Shown piece after piece: positions 1 to 6,369 of a stretch of 19,823 nt of DNA. The notes below the pieces were generated by a model. The model ran no database searches, was not told where the DNA came from, and saw nothing but the letters and a program-made list of their open reading frames with translations. A program made the translations under genes and the position numbers. The DNA comes from an uncultured Bacteroidales bacterium (lineage in GTDB: Bacteria > Bacteroidota > Bacteroidia > Bacteroidales > UBA932): contig CAMJJZ010000017.1 in the NCBI GenBank assembly GCA_946406275.1, positions 1-19,823 of the forward strand, written 5' to 3'. The stretch's first letter is position 1. Each line of letters starts with the position of its first letter.

Positions 1-47
1 GATAGCGAGTGAAAGACATTGTAAGTAATAAACTCAAACGCAAAATT

Positions 48-2009
48 ATGATTGACATCAAGTTCCCTGACGGGAGTGTAAGACAGTATGAATCCGGAGT
101 TACCGGATACGACGTGGCAATGGGCATTAGCCCCAGGCTGGCAGAGCAGGTTCTGGCCGTGAATATCAAAAGGCCCGGTGAGCCGGAGACATCCAAAGGC
201 ACCACAATCGATGTAACACGCCCCATCACGGAGAACGTGGAGATACGCCTCCTCAAGTGGGAGGACGATGAGGCCAAGAAGGTATTCTGGCACTCATCGT
301 CCCACCTTATGGCAGAGGCGCTGGAGGCACTGTTCCCTGGCGTCAAGTTCGGAATCGGCCCCGCAATCGAGGCTGGTTTCTATTACGATGTGGACATGAA
401 CGGCCGCACCCTCACGGACGCGGACTTCAAGGCCATAGAGGACAAGATGCTGGAACTGGCACGCGGCAAGGAGGACTTCAAACGTATCGAAGTCTCCAAG
501 GCGGACGCCATGAAGTATTTCACTGAGAAGGGTGACCAGTACAAGCAGGAACTCATCTCTGAGCTGGAAGACGGCACCATCACCTATTACACCAACGGTC
601 ACTTCACAGACCTTTGCCGCGGCCCTCACCTCAAGAACACCGAGGTCATCAAGGCCGTGAAGGTGCTCTCCCTTGCCGGTGCATACTGGAGGGGCGACGA
701 ATCCCGCCAGCAGCTCACCCGCATCTACGGCATCACCTTCCCCAAGAAGAGCATGCTGGACGAATACCTCGTGGTCCTGGAAGAAGCCAAGAAGAGGGAC
801 CACCGCAAGATAGGTAAGGAAATGGAACTGTTCACCTTCTCCCAGAGGGTGGGTTCCGGCCTGCCTCTGTGGCTGCCCCGCGGCGCCGCTCTCCGCAACA
901 CCCTGCAGAACTTCCTTGCGAAAAAGCAGGCGGAGTACGGCTACCTGCCCGTTGTGACTCCTCACATCGGCAGTAAGGAGCTTTACGTAACTTCCGGCCA
1001 CTACGCCAAGTACGGAAAGGACAGCTTCCAGCCCATCCACACCCCTCAGGAAGGCGAGGAATACCTCCTCAAACCCATGAACTGCCCCCACCACTGCGAG
1101 ATTTACCGCAGCGCTCCCCGCAGCTACCGTGACCTCCCGCTGAGGTTCGCTGAGTTCGGCACCGTATACCGCTACGAGCAGTCCGGTGAGCTCCACGGCC
1201 TCACCCGCGTGCGCAGCTTTACCCAGGACGATGCCCACCTCTTCTGCCGCCAGGACCAGCTCCAGGAGGAGTTCGAGAAGGTTATCGACCTCATCCTCTA
1301 CGTGTTCAAGACCCTCCACTTTGACAAGTTCACCGCCCAGGTATCCCTCCGCGACCCCAAGAACCCGTCCAAGTACATCGGGTCCGATGAAAACTGGAAC
1401 AAGGCGGAGCAGGGCATCATCGACGCCGCCAAGAAGAAGGGCCTTCCTTACGTGGTGGAAACCGGCGAAGCCGCATTCTACGGCCCCAAGCTGGACTTCA
1501 TGGTAAAGGATGCCATCGGCCGTAGCTGGCAGCTGGGTACAATCCAGGTGGACTACAATCTCCCGGAACGCTTTGAACTGGAGTACGTTGACAGCGACGG
1601 CAGCCGCAAGAGGCCCGTCATGATTCACCGCGCTCCCTTCGGTTCCCTGGAGCGTTTCGTGGCAGTTCTGCTGGAGCACACCGCCGGTCATCTGCCCCTC
1701 TGGCTGCACCCGGATCAGGTAAAAGTGCTCCCCGTGAGCGAAAAATATGCAGATTATGCGAAAAAAGTTGTAAATCTGCTAAATAATTCCGAAATTCGCG
1801 CCTCCATAGACGACCGTAACGAGACTCTTGGTAAGCGAATTAGGGAAACCTCCCTTATGAGAGTTCCGCTGCTTGTCATCGTTGGAGAAAAAGAGCAGGC
1901 GGAAGAAACCGTCTCAGTGCGCCGTGGAGCCGTTGACCAGGGTTCCATGAGCGTCCCTGCCTTTGTGGAGTTCGTCCGCAAGGCCGTGGAAGAAGAACTG
2001 GCCAAGTAA
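48..2009 (+). CDS. thrS: Threonyl-tRNA synthetase
   Basis: This class II synthetase charges tRNA-Thr with threonine in the cytoplasm. From the ATG at 48 the product is 653 aa, about the usual length. The order is a TGS domain at about residues 1-60 ([10 protein letters not shown]), an editing domain with HSSSH at 82-86 and CRGPH at 190-194, and a catalytic core with MNCPHHC, whose C346 matches the zinc-binding Cys of the E. coli enzyme. Motif 2 ([18 protein letters not shown]) follows at about 373, then motif 3 near GSLERF and a C-terminal anticodon-binding domain. A GTG at 9 would add 13 residues, but the family normally begins at the TGS strand, so 48 is preferred. infC starts 30 nt downstream, the widely conserved thrS-infC-rpmI-rplT order. 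Bases about 1740-1870 are clearly more AT-rich than the rest. The identification is secure; only the start is uncertain. Confidence 0.96.
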   Translation: MIDIKFPDGSVRQYESGVTGYDVAMGISPRLAEQVLAVNIKRPGEPETSKGTTIDVTRPITENVEIRLLKWEDDEAKKVFWHSSSHLMAEALEALFPGVKFGIGPAIEAGFYYDVDMNGRTLTDADFKAIEDKMLELARGKEDFKRIEVSKADAMKYFTEKGDQYKQELISELEDGTITYYTNGHFTDLCRGPHLKNTEVIKAVKVLSLAGAYWRGDESRQQLTRIYGITFPKKSMLDEYLVVLEEAKKRDHRKIGKEMELFTFSQRVGSGLPLWLPRGAALRNTLQNFLAKKQAEYGYLPVVTPHIGSKELYVTSGHYAKYGKDSFQPIHTPQEGEEYLLKPMNCPHHCEIYRSAPRSYRDLPLRFAEFGTVYRYEQSGELHGLTRVRSFTQDDAHLFCRQDQLQEEFEKVIDLILYVFKTLHFDKFTAQVSLRDPKNPSKYIGSDENWNKAEQGIIDAAKKKGLPYVVETGEAAFYGPKLDFMVKDAIGRSWQLGTIQVDYNLPERFELEYVDSDGSRKRPVMIHRAPFGSLERFVAVLLEHTAGHLPLWLHPDQVKVLPVSEKYADYAKKVVNLLNNSEIRASIDDRNETLGKRIRETSLMRVPLLVIVGEKEQAEETVSVRRGAVDQGSMSVPAFVEFVRKAVEEELAK

Positions 2010-2025
2010 TTAGAGTTTAACATTT

Positions 2026-2032
2026 AAAGGAG
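2026..2032 (+). promoter_or_regulatory. Strong Shine-Dalgarno of infC
   Basis: AAAGGAG lies 7 nt before the ATC codon at 2040. Bacteroidetes genes rarely use a Shine-Dalgarno, so an extended match at ideal spacing supports the non-ATG start. The first in-frame ATG, at 2097, has only CAG codons in front of it. Confidence 0.75.
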
Positions 2033-2039
2033 CAAAGCT

Positions 2040-2630
2040 ATCGCAACGCCTTACAGACCCAAGCCCTCGGGCCCCAAGCGCAAACCCCAGCAGCAGATGG
2101 GCCCCAACAAGCAGGACGAAAACGAACTGCGCATCAACCGTGAAATCACCGCCCCCCAGGTACGCCTGGTTGGCGAAAACATCCCGGAACAGGGCATTTA
2201 CCCCATAGCCAAGGCAATGGCTATGGCACAGGAACAGGAGCTGGACCTGGTAGAGATCAGCGCAAAGGCAGATCCGCCCGTATGCAAGATCCTCGACTAC
2301 CAGAAGTACCTGTACCAGCAGCGGAAGCGCGCGAAGGAGATGAAGGCAAACGCTGCGAAGATAGTCATCAAGGAAATCCGTTTCGGCCCCAACACGGACG
2401 AACACGACTTCCAGTTCAAGCTCAAGCACGCTCAGGAGTTCCTGCAGGAAGGCTCCAAGGTCAAGGCCTCGATATTCTTCCGCGGACGCTCCATCCAGTT
2501 TGCCCAGCAGGGAGAAAAGCAGTTACTGCGTTTCGCCGTGGAGCTTGAAGAATTCGGTCGACCGGAAAATATGCCGGTCCTGGAAGGCAAGAGGATGACG
2601 ATGATGATTGCTCCTATTAAGAAGAAGTAA
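2040..2630 (+). CDS. infC: Translation initiation factor IF-3, ATC start codon
   Basis: IF-3 binds the 30S subunit, prevents premature 50S joining and rejects non-canonical start codons. The chosen start is ATC at 2040, giving 196 aa. An in-frame TAA at 2025-2027 precedes it, no ATG, GTG or TTG lies between that stop and the ATG at 2097, and AAAGGAG sits 7 nt upstream. The initiator would be followed by ATPYRPKPSGPKRK, a plausible basic extension for this phylum. The IF3 N-domain begins at about residue 28 (ELRINREITAPQVRLVGE) and the C-domain includes IVIKEIRFGPNTDEHDF and ends with KRMTMMIAP. AUU or AUC starts on infC are known in other bacteria and allow IF-3 to repress its own synthesis; the same is inferred here. 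Starting at 2097 would give 177 aa. The function is secure and the start fairly so. Confidence 0.93.
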   Translation: MATPYRPKPSGPKRKPQQQMGPNKQDENELRINREITAPQVRLVGENIPEQGIYPIAKAMAMAQEQELDLVEISAKADPPVCKILDYQKYLYQQRKRAKEMKANAAKIVIKEIRFGPNTDEHDFQFKLKHAQEFLQEGSKVKASIFFRGRSIQFAQQGEKQLLRFAVELEEFGRPENMPVLEGKRMTMMIAPIKKK

Positions 2631-2637
2631 AACCAGA

Positions 2638-2666
2638 GATCTCCGGGACAAGCCCGAAGATGACGG
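2638..2666 (+). repeat. Degenerate REP-like palindrome between infC and rpmI
   Basis: GATCTCCGGG, a 5-nt ACAAG spacer, then CCCGAAGATGACGG. This is a decayed copy of the element at 5362-5388 and 15860-15908. It starts 8 nt after the infC stop, inside a ribosomal operon. It is not followed by a T-run, so it is unlikely to terminate strongly. The rest of this gap (to 2721) is AT-rich from about 2690. Confidence 0.6.
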
Positions 2667-2721
2667 TACCTAAGTCCGTATGGATAAAGGTTTATATATT
2701 AATTATTAATTGTTTAACACA

Positions 2722-2916
2722 ATGGCAAAGCTTAAAACCAACTCCGGTGCCAAAAAGCGCTTTACGCTTACCGGATCGGGAAAGATCAAGAGGAAGCACG
2801 CTTATCACAGCCACATCCTCACCAAGAAGACCAAGAAGCAGAAGAGGAATCTGGATCACTTCTCCATCCTCGAAAAGGACGACCTCGGTCGCGTAAAAGA
2901 GCTTCTGGTCATGTAA
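2722..2916 (+). CDS. rpmI: 50S ribosomal protein L35 (bL35)
   Basis: A small basic protein of the large ribosomal subunit, 64 aa, typical for the family. It begins [20 protein letters not shown] and contains the conserved [24 protein letters not shown] stretch in outline (Lys/Arg/His-rich residues about 21-46). An in-frame TTG at 2710 would add four residues; the ATG at 2722 matches the family start. The 91-nt gap after infC holds a degraded REP-like palindrome and an AT-rich leader. rplT follows 77 nt downstream, the usual partner, since L20 often regulates this pair in other bacteria. Confidence 0.95.
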   Translation: MAKLKTNSGAKKRFTLTGSGKIKRKHAYHSHILTKKTKKQKRNLDHFSILEKDDLGRVKELLVM

Positions 2917-2993
2917 TTTATGTTTAACTGGAACGCAGTTGAAAGCGCAGAGTCCACGGACTATGCCACTGCCTCCAAAAAGAGTAATTATTT

Positions 2994-3338
2994 ATGCCTA
3001 GATCAGTTAATTCTGTTGCCTCAAGGGCACGCCGCAAGAAGATCCTCAGCAGGACCCGCGGTAATTTCCTCTCCCGCAAGAACGTCTGGACGGTTGCAAA
3101 GAACACCTATGAGAAAGGTCTCACCTATGCATACCGTGACAGAAAGGCCAAGAAGCGCGAATTCCGCTCCCTGTGGATACAGCGTATCAACGCCGCCGCC
3201 CGTCAGTACGGACTCACCTACTCCCAGCTCATGGGTCGCCTTGCGAAGCAGAACATCGGTCTCAACCGTAAAGTTCTTGCAGACCTTGCTATGAACAATC
3301 CTCAGGCATTTGAGGCTATTGTCAACTCTGTAAAATAG
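2994..3338 (+). CDS. rplT: 50S ribosomal protein L20 (bL20)
   Basis: L20 is a primary rRNA-binding protein needed for early 50S assembly and in several bacteria represses its own operon. The product is 114 aa, the family length. It begins [18 protein letters not shown], with the basic N-terminal extension threading into rRNA, followed by [21 protein letters not shown] at about residues 48-68 and the globular C-terminal part with [21 protein letters not shown]. No Shine-Dalgarno is apparent. lepB begins 12 nt after its stop. The 77-nt leader before it contains only a short AGTC/GACT hairpin; I do not claim an L20-binding leader from it. Confidence 0.96.
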   Translation: MPRSVNSVASRARRKKILSRTRGNFLSRKNVWTVAKNTYEKGLTYAYRDRKAKKREFRSLWIQRINAAARQYGLTYSQLMGRLAKQNIGLNRKVLADLAMNNPQAFEAIVNSVK

Positions 3339-3350
3339 TTCTTTGAAATC

Positions 3351-4655
3351 GTGAGCCCGAAGGAATTCATCCAAAACAAGTGGGTCAAGCTGGTCTTCTG
3401 GTCAGTCCTGTACATCGCTTGGGTTGTGTGGCTCGGAAATTATTGGTGGCTCCTTGGCCTGGGCATCATCTTCGACCTCATCGTCACTAAGAAGGTGAAA
3501 TGGCTCTTCTGGAAGAAAGAGTATGCGCCCGGGGAGAAGCACAACTTCTGGCTGGACTGGCTGGATGCCATAATCTTCGCCGTGGTAGTTGTAACGTTCA
3601 TCAATATTTTCTTCTTCCAGGCCTTCAAGATTCCTTCGTCGTCAATGGAAAGCTCCCTCTACACGGGAGACCATCTGTTCGTATCCAAGCTCACCTATGG
3701 TCCGCGCCTGCCCCAGACGCCGCTCACCATACCTTTCACGCACAACCGCGCATTCGGGAAGGAGTCGTATTCCACGGCTATCCAGAACGATTACCGCAGG
3801 CTGAAGGGCTTCAGGAGCGTAGAGAAAGGGGATGTGGTGGTTTTCGGGTTCCCCAACGGCGACACCGTCCTTACCAAACGCCCGGCAGATGATTACTATG
3901 CCTGGGTCCGTACCTACGGAAGGGAAAAGACAATCAAGCAGTTCGGCCCCATCATCGTCCGCCCGTCGGACAAGAAAGACCACTATGTGAAAAGGTGCGT
4001 TGCCACAGCCGGAGACACCCTGGAAATCCGTAACGGAGTTGTATGGGTGAACGGCGTGAAGGAGCCTGACTATCCGGGAAAGCAGCTCACCTACAAGGTG
4101 ACTACCACCGGCGGCAGGATCAACACCCTCAAACTGGAGGAACTTGGACTGAACCTGAGCGAGCTGTACTTCGACTCCCGCCTTCCCGGCTACCCGGCCA
4201 TGCCTCTTACGGAAGCCATGCTGGAAAAGGTGAAAGCAATGAAGACGGTCGCCTCTGTGGAACCCAACATAGAGACCTTCCCCACATCGGGACAGGATAC
4301 GGAACTGTTCCCCTTCACCGGGAAAACCCGCTGGACCGCCGATAACTTCGGCCCCATCTGGATCCCCAAGAAAGGAGTCACCGTTCCCATCAACCCGGAG
4401 ACGCTGCCCTTCTACGAGCGCATCATCAAGGACTATGAGCACGAATCCACTGACGTCACAGAGTACACTTTCAAGCAGGACTATTATTTCATGATGGGGG
4501 ACAACAGGCACAACAGCCTGGACTCCAGATACTGGGGCTTCGTACCCGAAGACCATATCGTAGGAACGCCCTCAATCATTTGGCTCTCTACGGACGCTAC
4601 AAAGCGCTTCCCCAAGAGCATAAGGTGGAAGAGATTTCTCAAACACCAGTTTTAG
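3351..4655 (+). CDS. lepB: Signal peptidase I
   Basis: A membrane-bound serine protease that removes signal peptides from exported proteins. The product is 434 aa from a GTG start; no other start exists after the rplT stop. Hydrophobic segments lie at about residues 12-45 and 72-90, the latter just before the catalytic domain. The nucleophile motif IPSSSMESSL places Ser98 before Met99, and the general-base motif HYVKRCVATAGD gives Lys214. Box E (GDNRHNSLDSRYWG) begins at about 383. The stretch from about 245 to 375 between the Lys and box E is a large insertion compared with E. coli LepB, as is usual in Bacteroidetes. It lies between ribosomal protein genes rplT and rpmB, so it is probably cotranscribed with them. 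The assignment is secure. Confidence 0.94.
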   Translation: MSPKEFIQNKWVKLVFWSVLYIAWVVWLGNYWWLLGLGIIFDLIVTKKVKWLFWKKEYAPGEKHNFWLDWLDAIIFAVVVVTFINIFFFQAFKIPSSSMESSLYTGDHLFVSKLTYGPRLPQTPLTIPFTHNRAFGKESYSTAIQNDYRRLKGFRSVEKGDVVVFGFPNGDTVLTKRPADDYYAWVRTYGREKTIKQFGPIIVRPSDKKDHYVKRCVATAGDTLEIRNGVVWVNGVKEPDYPGKQLTYKVTTTGGRINTLKLEELGLNLSELYFDSRLPGYPAMPLTEAMLEKVKAMKTVASVEPNIETFPTSGQDTELFPFTGKTRWTADNFGPIWIPKKGVTVPINPETLPFYERIIKDYEHESTDVTEYTFKQDYYFMMGDNRHNSLDSRYWGFVPEDHIVGTPSIIWLSTDATKRFPKSIRWKRFLKHQF

Positions 4656-4681
4656 AAGAAACAATTAAAAAGTATAATATT

Positions 4682-4924
4682 ATGTCAAAGGTTTGTCAGA
4701 TAACCGGCCGCAAGAGAATGATCGGCAACAACGTCGCCCATTCCAAGCTTCGCACCAAGCGCGACTTCGCCCTGAACCTCAAGACCAAGAAGTTCTGGTC
4801 CGAGGCAGAGCAGCGTTTCATCACCCTCAAGGTTACCACCAAGGGTATGCGTATTATCGAGAAGAACGGTCTCGATGCAACACTTAAGGATGCCCAGGCA
4901 AAGGGCTATGTAAACCTCGTTTAA
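4682..4924 (+). CDS. rpmB: 50S ribosomal protein L28 (bL28)
   Basis: A small large-subunit protein of 80 aa. It starts MSKVCQITGRKRMIGNNVAHS, the family hallmark, followed by the basic KLRTKRDFALNLKTKKFWSE and the C-terminal MRIIEKNGLDATL. An upstream in-frame ATG at 4580 lies inside lepB and is rejected. The gap from the lepB stop is 26 nt, AT-rich, without a clear Shine-Dalgarno. It heads the conserved Bacteroidetes trio rpmB-rpmG-DUF4295. Confidence 0.95.
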   Translation: MSKVCQITGRKRMIGNNVAHSKLRTKRDFALNLKTKKFWSEAEQRFITLKVTTKGMRIIEKNGLDATLKDAQAKGYVNLV

Positions 4925-4937
4925 AACCTGTTGAATT

Positions 4938-5126
4938 ATGGCAAAGAAACAGAAAGGAAACAGGGTGCAGGTCATCCTGGAGTGCACAGAGCAGAAGGCA
5001 AGTGGTGTTCCCGGCATGTCCCGTTACATCACTACCAAGAACAAGAAGAATACCCCCGACCGCCTCGAGCGTATGAAGTACAACCCGTACCTCAAGAAGG
5101 TCACTCTTCACAAGGAAGTCAAGTAA
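4938..5126 (+). CDS. rpmG: 50S ribosomal protein L33 (bL33)
   Basis: A large-subunit protein of 62 aa starting [20 protein letters not shown]. The family motif [20 protein letters not shown] occupies about residues 30-49 and the C-terminus is [12 protein letters not shown]. Of the four zinc-ribbon cysteines seen in some L33 proteins only C16 is present, so this is the zinc-independent (C-minus) form. It starts 13 nt after rpmB and is followed 19 nt later by the DUF4295 gene. Confidence 0.94.
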   Translation: MAKKQKGNRVQVILECTEQKASGVPGMSRYITTKNKKNTPDRLERMKYNPYLKKVTLHKEVK

Positions 5127-5130
5127 TTAA

Positions 5131-5136
5131 AAGGAG
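5131..5136 (+). promoter_or_regulatory. Shine-Dalgarno of the DUF4295 gene
   Basis: AAGGAG (within AAAAGGAG) sits 9 nt before the ATG at 5146, in a genome segment where most genes lack such a motif. It supports this very short reading frame as a real gene. Confidence 0.6.
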
Positions 5137-5145
5137 ATCTAAACT

Positions 5146-5304
5146 ATGGCAAAAAAAGCAGTTGCAACCTTCGATGCAAAAGCCGGTGCAAAGCACATGG
5201 TGAAGGTTATCCGCATGGAAAAGAGCCCCAAGACCGGTGCCTACGTGTTCGTAGAGCAGCTTGTTGAAGAGGGTAAAGAAAAGGAATTCTTTAACCAGAA
5301 GTAA
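5146..5304 (+). CDS. DUF4295 family small protein
   Basis: A 52-aa basic protein, MAKKAVATFDAKAGAKHMVK at the start and ending EGKEKEFFNQK, with the central conserved IRMEKSPKTGAYVFVEQ (about residues 22-38). Length and motif match DUF4295, a family of roughly 50-residue proteins found almost only in Bacteroidetes, next to rpmB and rpmG. Its function is not established; the size, charge and invariable ribosomal neighbourhood suggest a ribosome-associated protein, which is inference. It has its own Shine-Dalgarno and is the last gene before an intrinsic terminator 16 nt downstream, so it closes the thrS-to-rpmG block. Confidence 0.88.
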   Translation: MAKKAVATFDAKAGAKHMVKVIRMEKSPKTGAYVFVEQLVEEGKEKEFFNQK

Positions 5305-5320
5305 TCACTTTTCAGTACTT

Positions 5321-5353
5321 AAAAAAGCCGTCCCTGTAAAGGGGCGGTTTTTT
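5321..5353 (+). terminator. Intrinsic terminator after the ribosomal protein block
   Basis: AAAAAAGCCGTCCC, loop TGTAAA, then GGGGCGGTTTTTT: an 8-bp GC-rich stem (two G-U/T-G pairs) flanked by A6 on the left and T6 on the right. The symmetric A and T runs mean it could also stop transcripts of the convergent ftsY gene, so it is probably bidirectional. Confidence 0.85.
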
Positions 5354-5361
5354 GTTGTCCT

Positions 5362-5388
5362 CCGTCATTCCGGGCTTGACCCGGAATC
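5362..5388. repeat. REP-like palindrome abutting the ftsY stop codon
   Basis: ATTCCGGG (5367-5374), spacer CTTGA, CCCGGAAT (5380-5387): a perfect 8-bp inverted repeat, preceded by CCGTC. The element ends directly at the ftsY stop codon (5389-5391). On the minus strand it reads GATTCCGGGTCAAGCCCGG followed by AATGACGG, the same orientation relative to the upstream gene as the copy after infC. There is no long T-run, so the neighbouring terminator probably does the main work. Confidence 0.8.
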
Positions 5389-6312
5389 TTAACTACTAAT
5401 ATCTTCTAATCTAAATAGATCTTCCACAAACTCCTTCTTGTCAAAGACTTTCAAGTCTTCAACACCTTCCCCGATTCCCAGGAACTTGATGGGGAATCCG
5501 AACTGGTCCGTAATGCCAACCACCACGCCGCCCTTGGCGCTACCGTCTATCTTGGTAACTGCAAGGGATGTTACCTTTGTGGCGCGTGAAAATTCCTTGG
5601 CCTGCTGGAAGGCATTCTGGCCGGTGGAGGCGTCCAGGACAAGCATTACGTCGTGAGGGGCGTCCGGGACAACCTTGGCGCACACGTTACGGATTTTGGT
5701 GAGCTCGTTCATTAGGTCCACCCTGTTGTGGAGGCGGCCGGCGGTGTCTATTAGAACAACATCGGCTCCGCGTGCAACTGCGGCCTTGACAGTGTCAAAA
5801 GCCACTGATGCAGGATCCGCGCCCATGGGCTGCTTTACGATGTCTACTCCGGCACGTTCCGCCCATATGACCAGCTGGTCCACTGCTGCAGCACGGAATG
5901 TATCTGCAGCACCTATCACAACCTTCTTTCCCTGCTGCTTGAGCATAGCGGCCATCTTTCCAATGGTTGTGGTCTTGCCCACGCCGTTGACGCCTACAAC
6001 AAGCATCACGTAGGGCTTCTTTGAGAAGTCGAAGGGAACAACCGGGGCATCTGAACCCATGAGATTTGCAATCTCGTCCCGGATGAGGGCGGTGAGCTCT
6101 TCCATATCCACGTATTTGTCCTTTTCTACACGGTCCTCTACGTTCTCAATTATCTTGAGTGTGGTGTCTACGCCCATATCGCTGCCCAGCAGGGCCTCTT
6201 CCAGCGCATCCAGCACATCATCGTCCACGCGCGACTTGGCCGTGAACGCCCTTCCCAGCTTCTGGAAGAAGTTGAGGTTGGTCTTCTTTACTCCTTTGTC
6301 AAATATTCCCAT
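5389..6312 (-). CDS. ftsY: Signal recognition particle receptor FtsY
   Basis: FtsY is the SRP receptor GTPase that docks ribosome-nascent-chain complexes with Ffh at the inner membrane. From the ATG at 6312 (MGIFDKGVKKTNLNFFQKLG) the product is 307 aa. This is an NG-domain protein with hardly any acidic A domain, as is common in Bacteroidetes. The NG GTPase signatures are all present: G1 GVNGVGKTT at about 107-115, DTFRAAA at 137, DTAGR at 189-193, TKIDGSAKGG from 253. An ATG at 6360 would add 16 residues (HNMQRYTKKSVNLCV), but these overlap the divergent pheT promoter and do not resemble the family. In many relatives ftsY follows rpmG and DUF4295 on the same strand; here it faces them. The stop is immediately followed by a REP-like palindrome. 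Confidence 0.95.
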   Translation of the reverse strand: MGIFDKGVKKTNLNFFQKLGRAFTAKSRVDDDVLDALEEALLGSDMGVDTTLKIIENVEDRVEKDKYVDMEELTALIRDEIANLMGSDAPVVPFDFSKKPYVMLVVGVNGVGKTTTIGKMAAMLKQQGKKVVIGAADTFRAAAVDQLVIWAERAGVDIVKQPMGADPASVAFDTVKAAVARGADVVLIDTAGRLHNRVDLMNELTKIRNVCAKVVPDAPHDVMLVLDASTGQNAFQQAKEFSRATKVTSLAVTKIDGSAKGGVVVGITDQFGFPIKFLGIGEGVEDLKVFDKKEFVEDLFRLEDISS

Positions 6313-6340
6313 AACGCACAAATTTACGCTTTTTTTTGTG

Positions 6341-6349
6341 TATCTTTGC
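6341..6349 (+). promoter_or_regulatory. Bacteroidetes-type -7 element for pheT
   Basis: TATCTTTGC fits the TAnnTTTGC -7 consensus of the phylum's main sigma factor and lies 20 nt before the pheT ATG, in a 57-nt divergent gap. I see no good TTTG -33 element at the expected 19-21 nt distance. On the other strand TAAATTTG (6319-6326) could serve ftsY but lies only 6 nt from its ATG. Confidence 0.6.
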
Positions 6350-6369
6350 ATATTATGCATTTTTAGAAT

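Noticed and set aside
9..47. GTG start for thrS at position 9.
   Set aside because: The extra 13 residues are Lys-rich and unlike the family; the ATG at 48 gives the standard TGS start.
294..1709. A 471-codon open frame antisense to thrS.
   Set aside because: It lies wholly opposite a well-identified gene with intact motifs, has no recognisable domain and is explained by strong C/G bias at third codon positions. Similar long antisense frames opposite lepB, pheT, deoC, GH92 and GH97 were rejected for the same reason.
2917..2993. Possible L20-binding leader before rplT.
   Set aside because: Only a 4-bp hairpin (AGTC/GACT) is visible, with no pseudoknot or terminator-like structure.
2920..3294. 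A 124-codon frame over the rpmI-rplT gap and rplT.
   Set aside because: It is out of frame with the clear L20 gene and has no family resemblance.
6319..6326. TAAATTTG on the minus strand as an ftsY promoter.
   Set aside because: It fits the -7 consensus, but is only 6 nt from the ATG and has no -33 partner; it would need a leaderless mRNA. Left unassigned.
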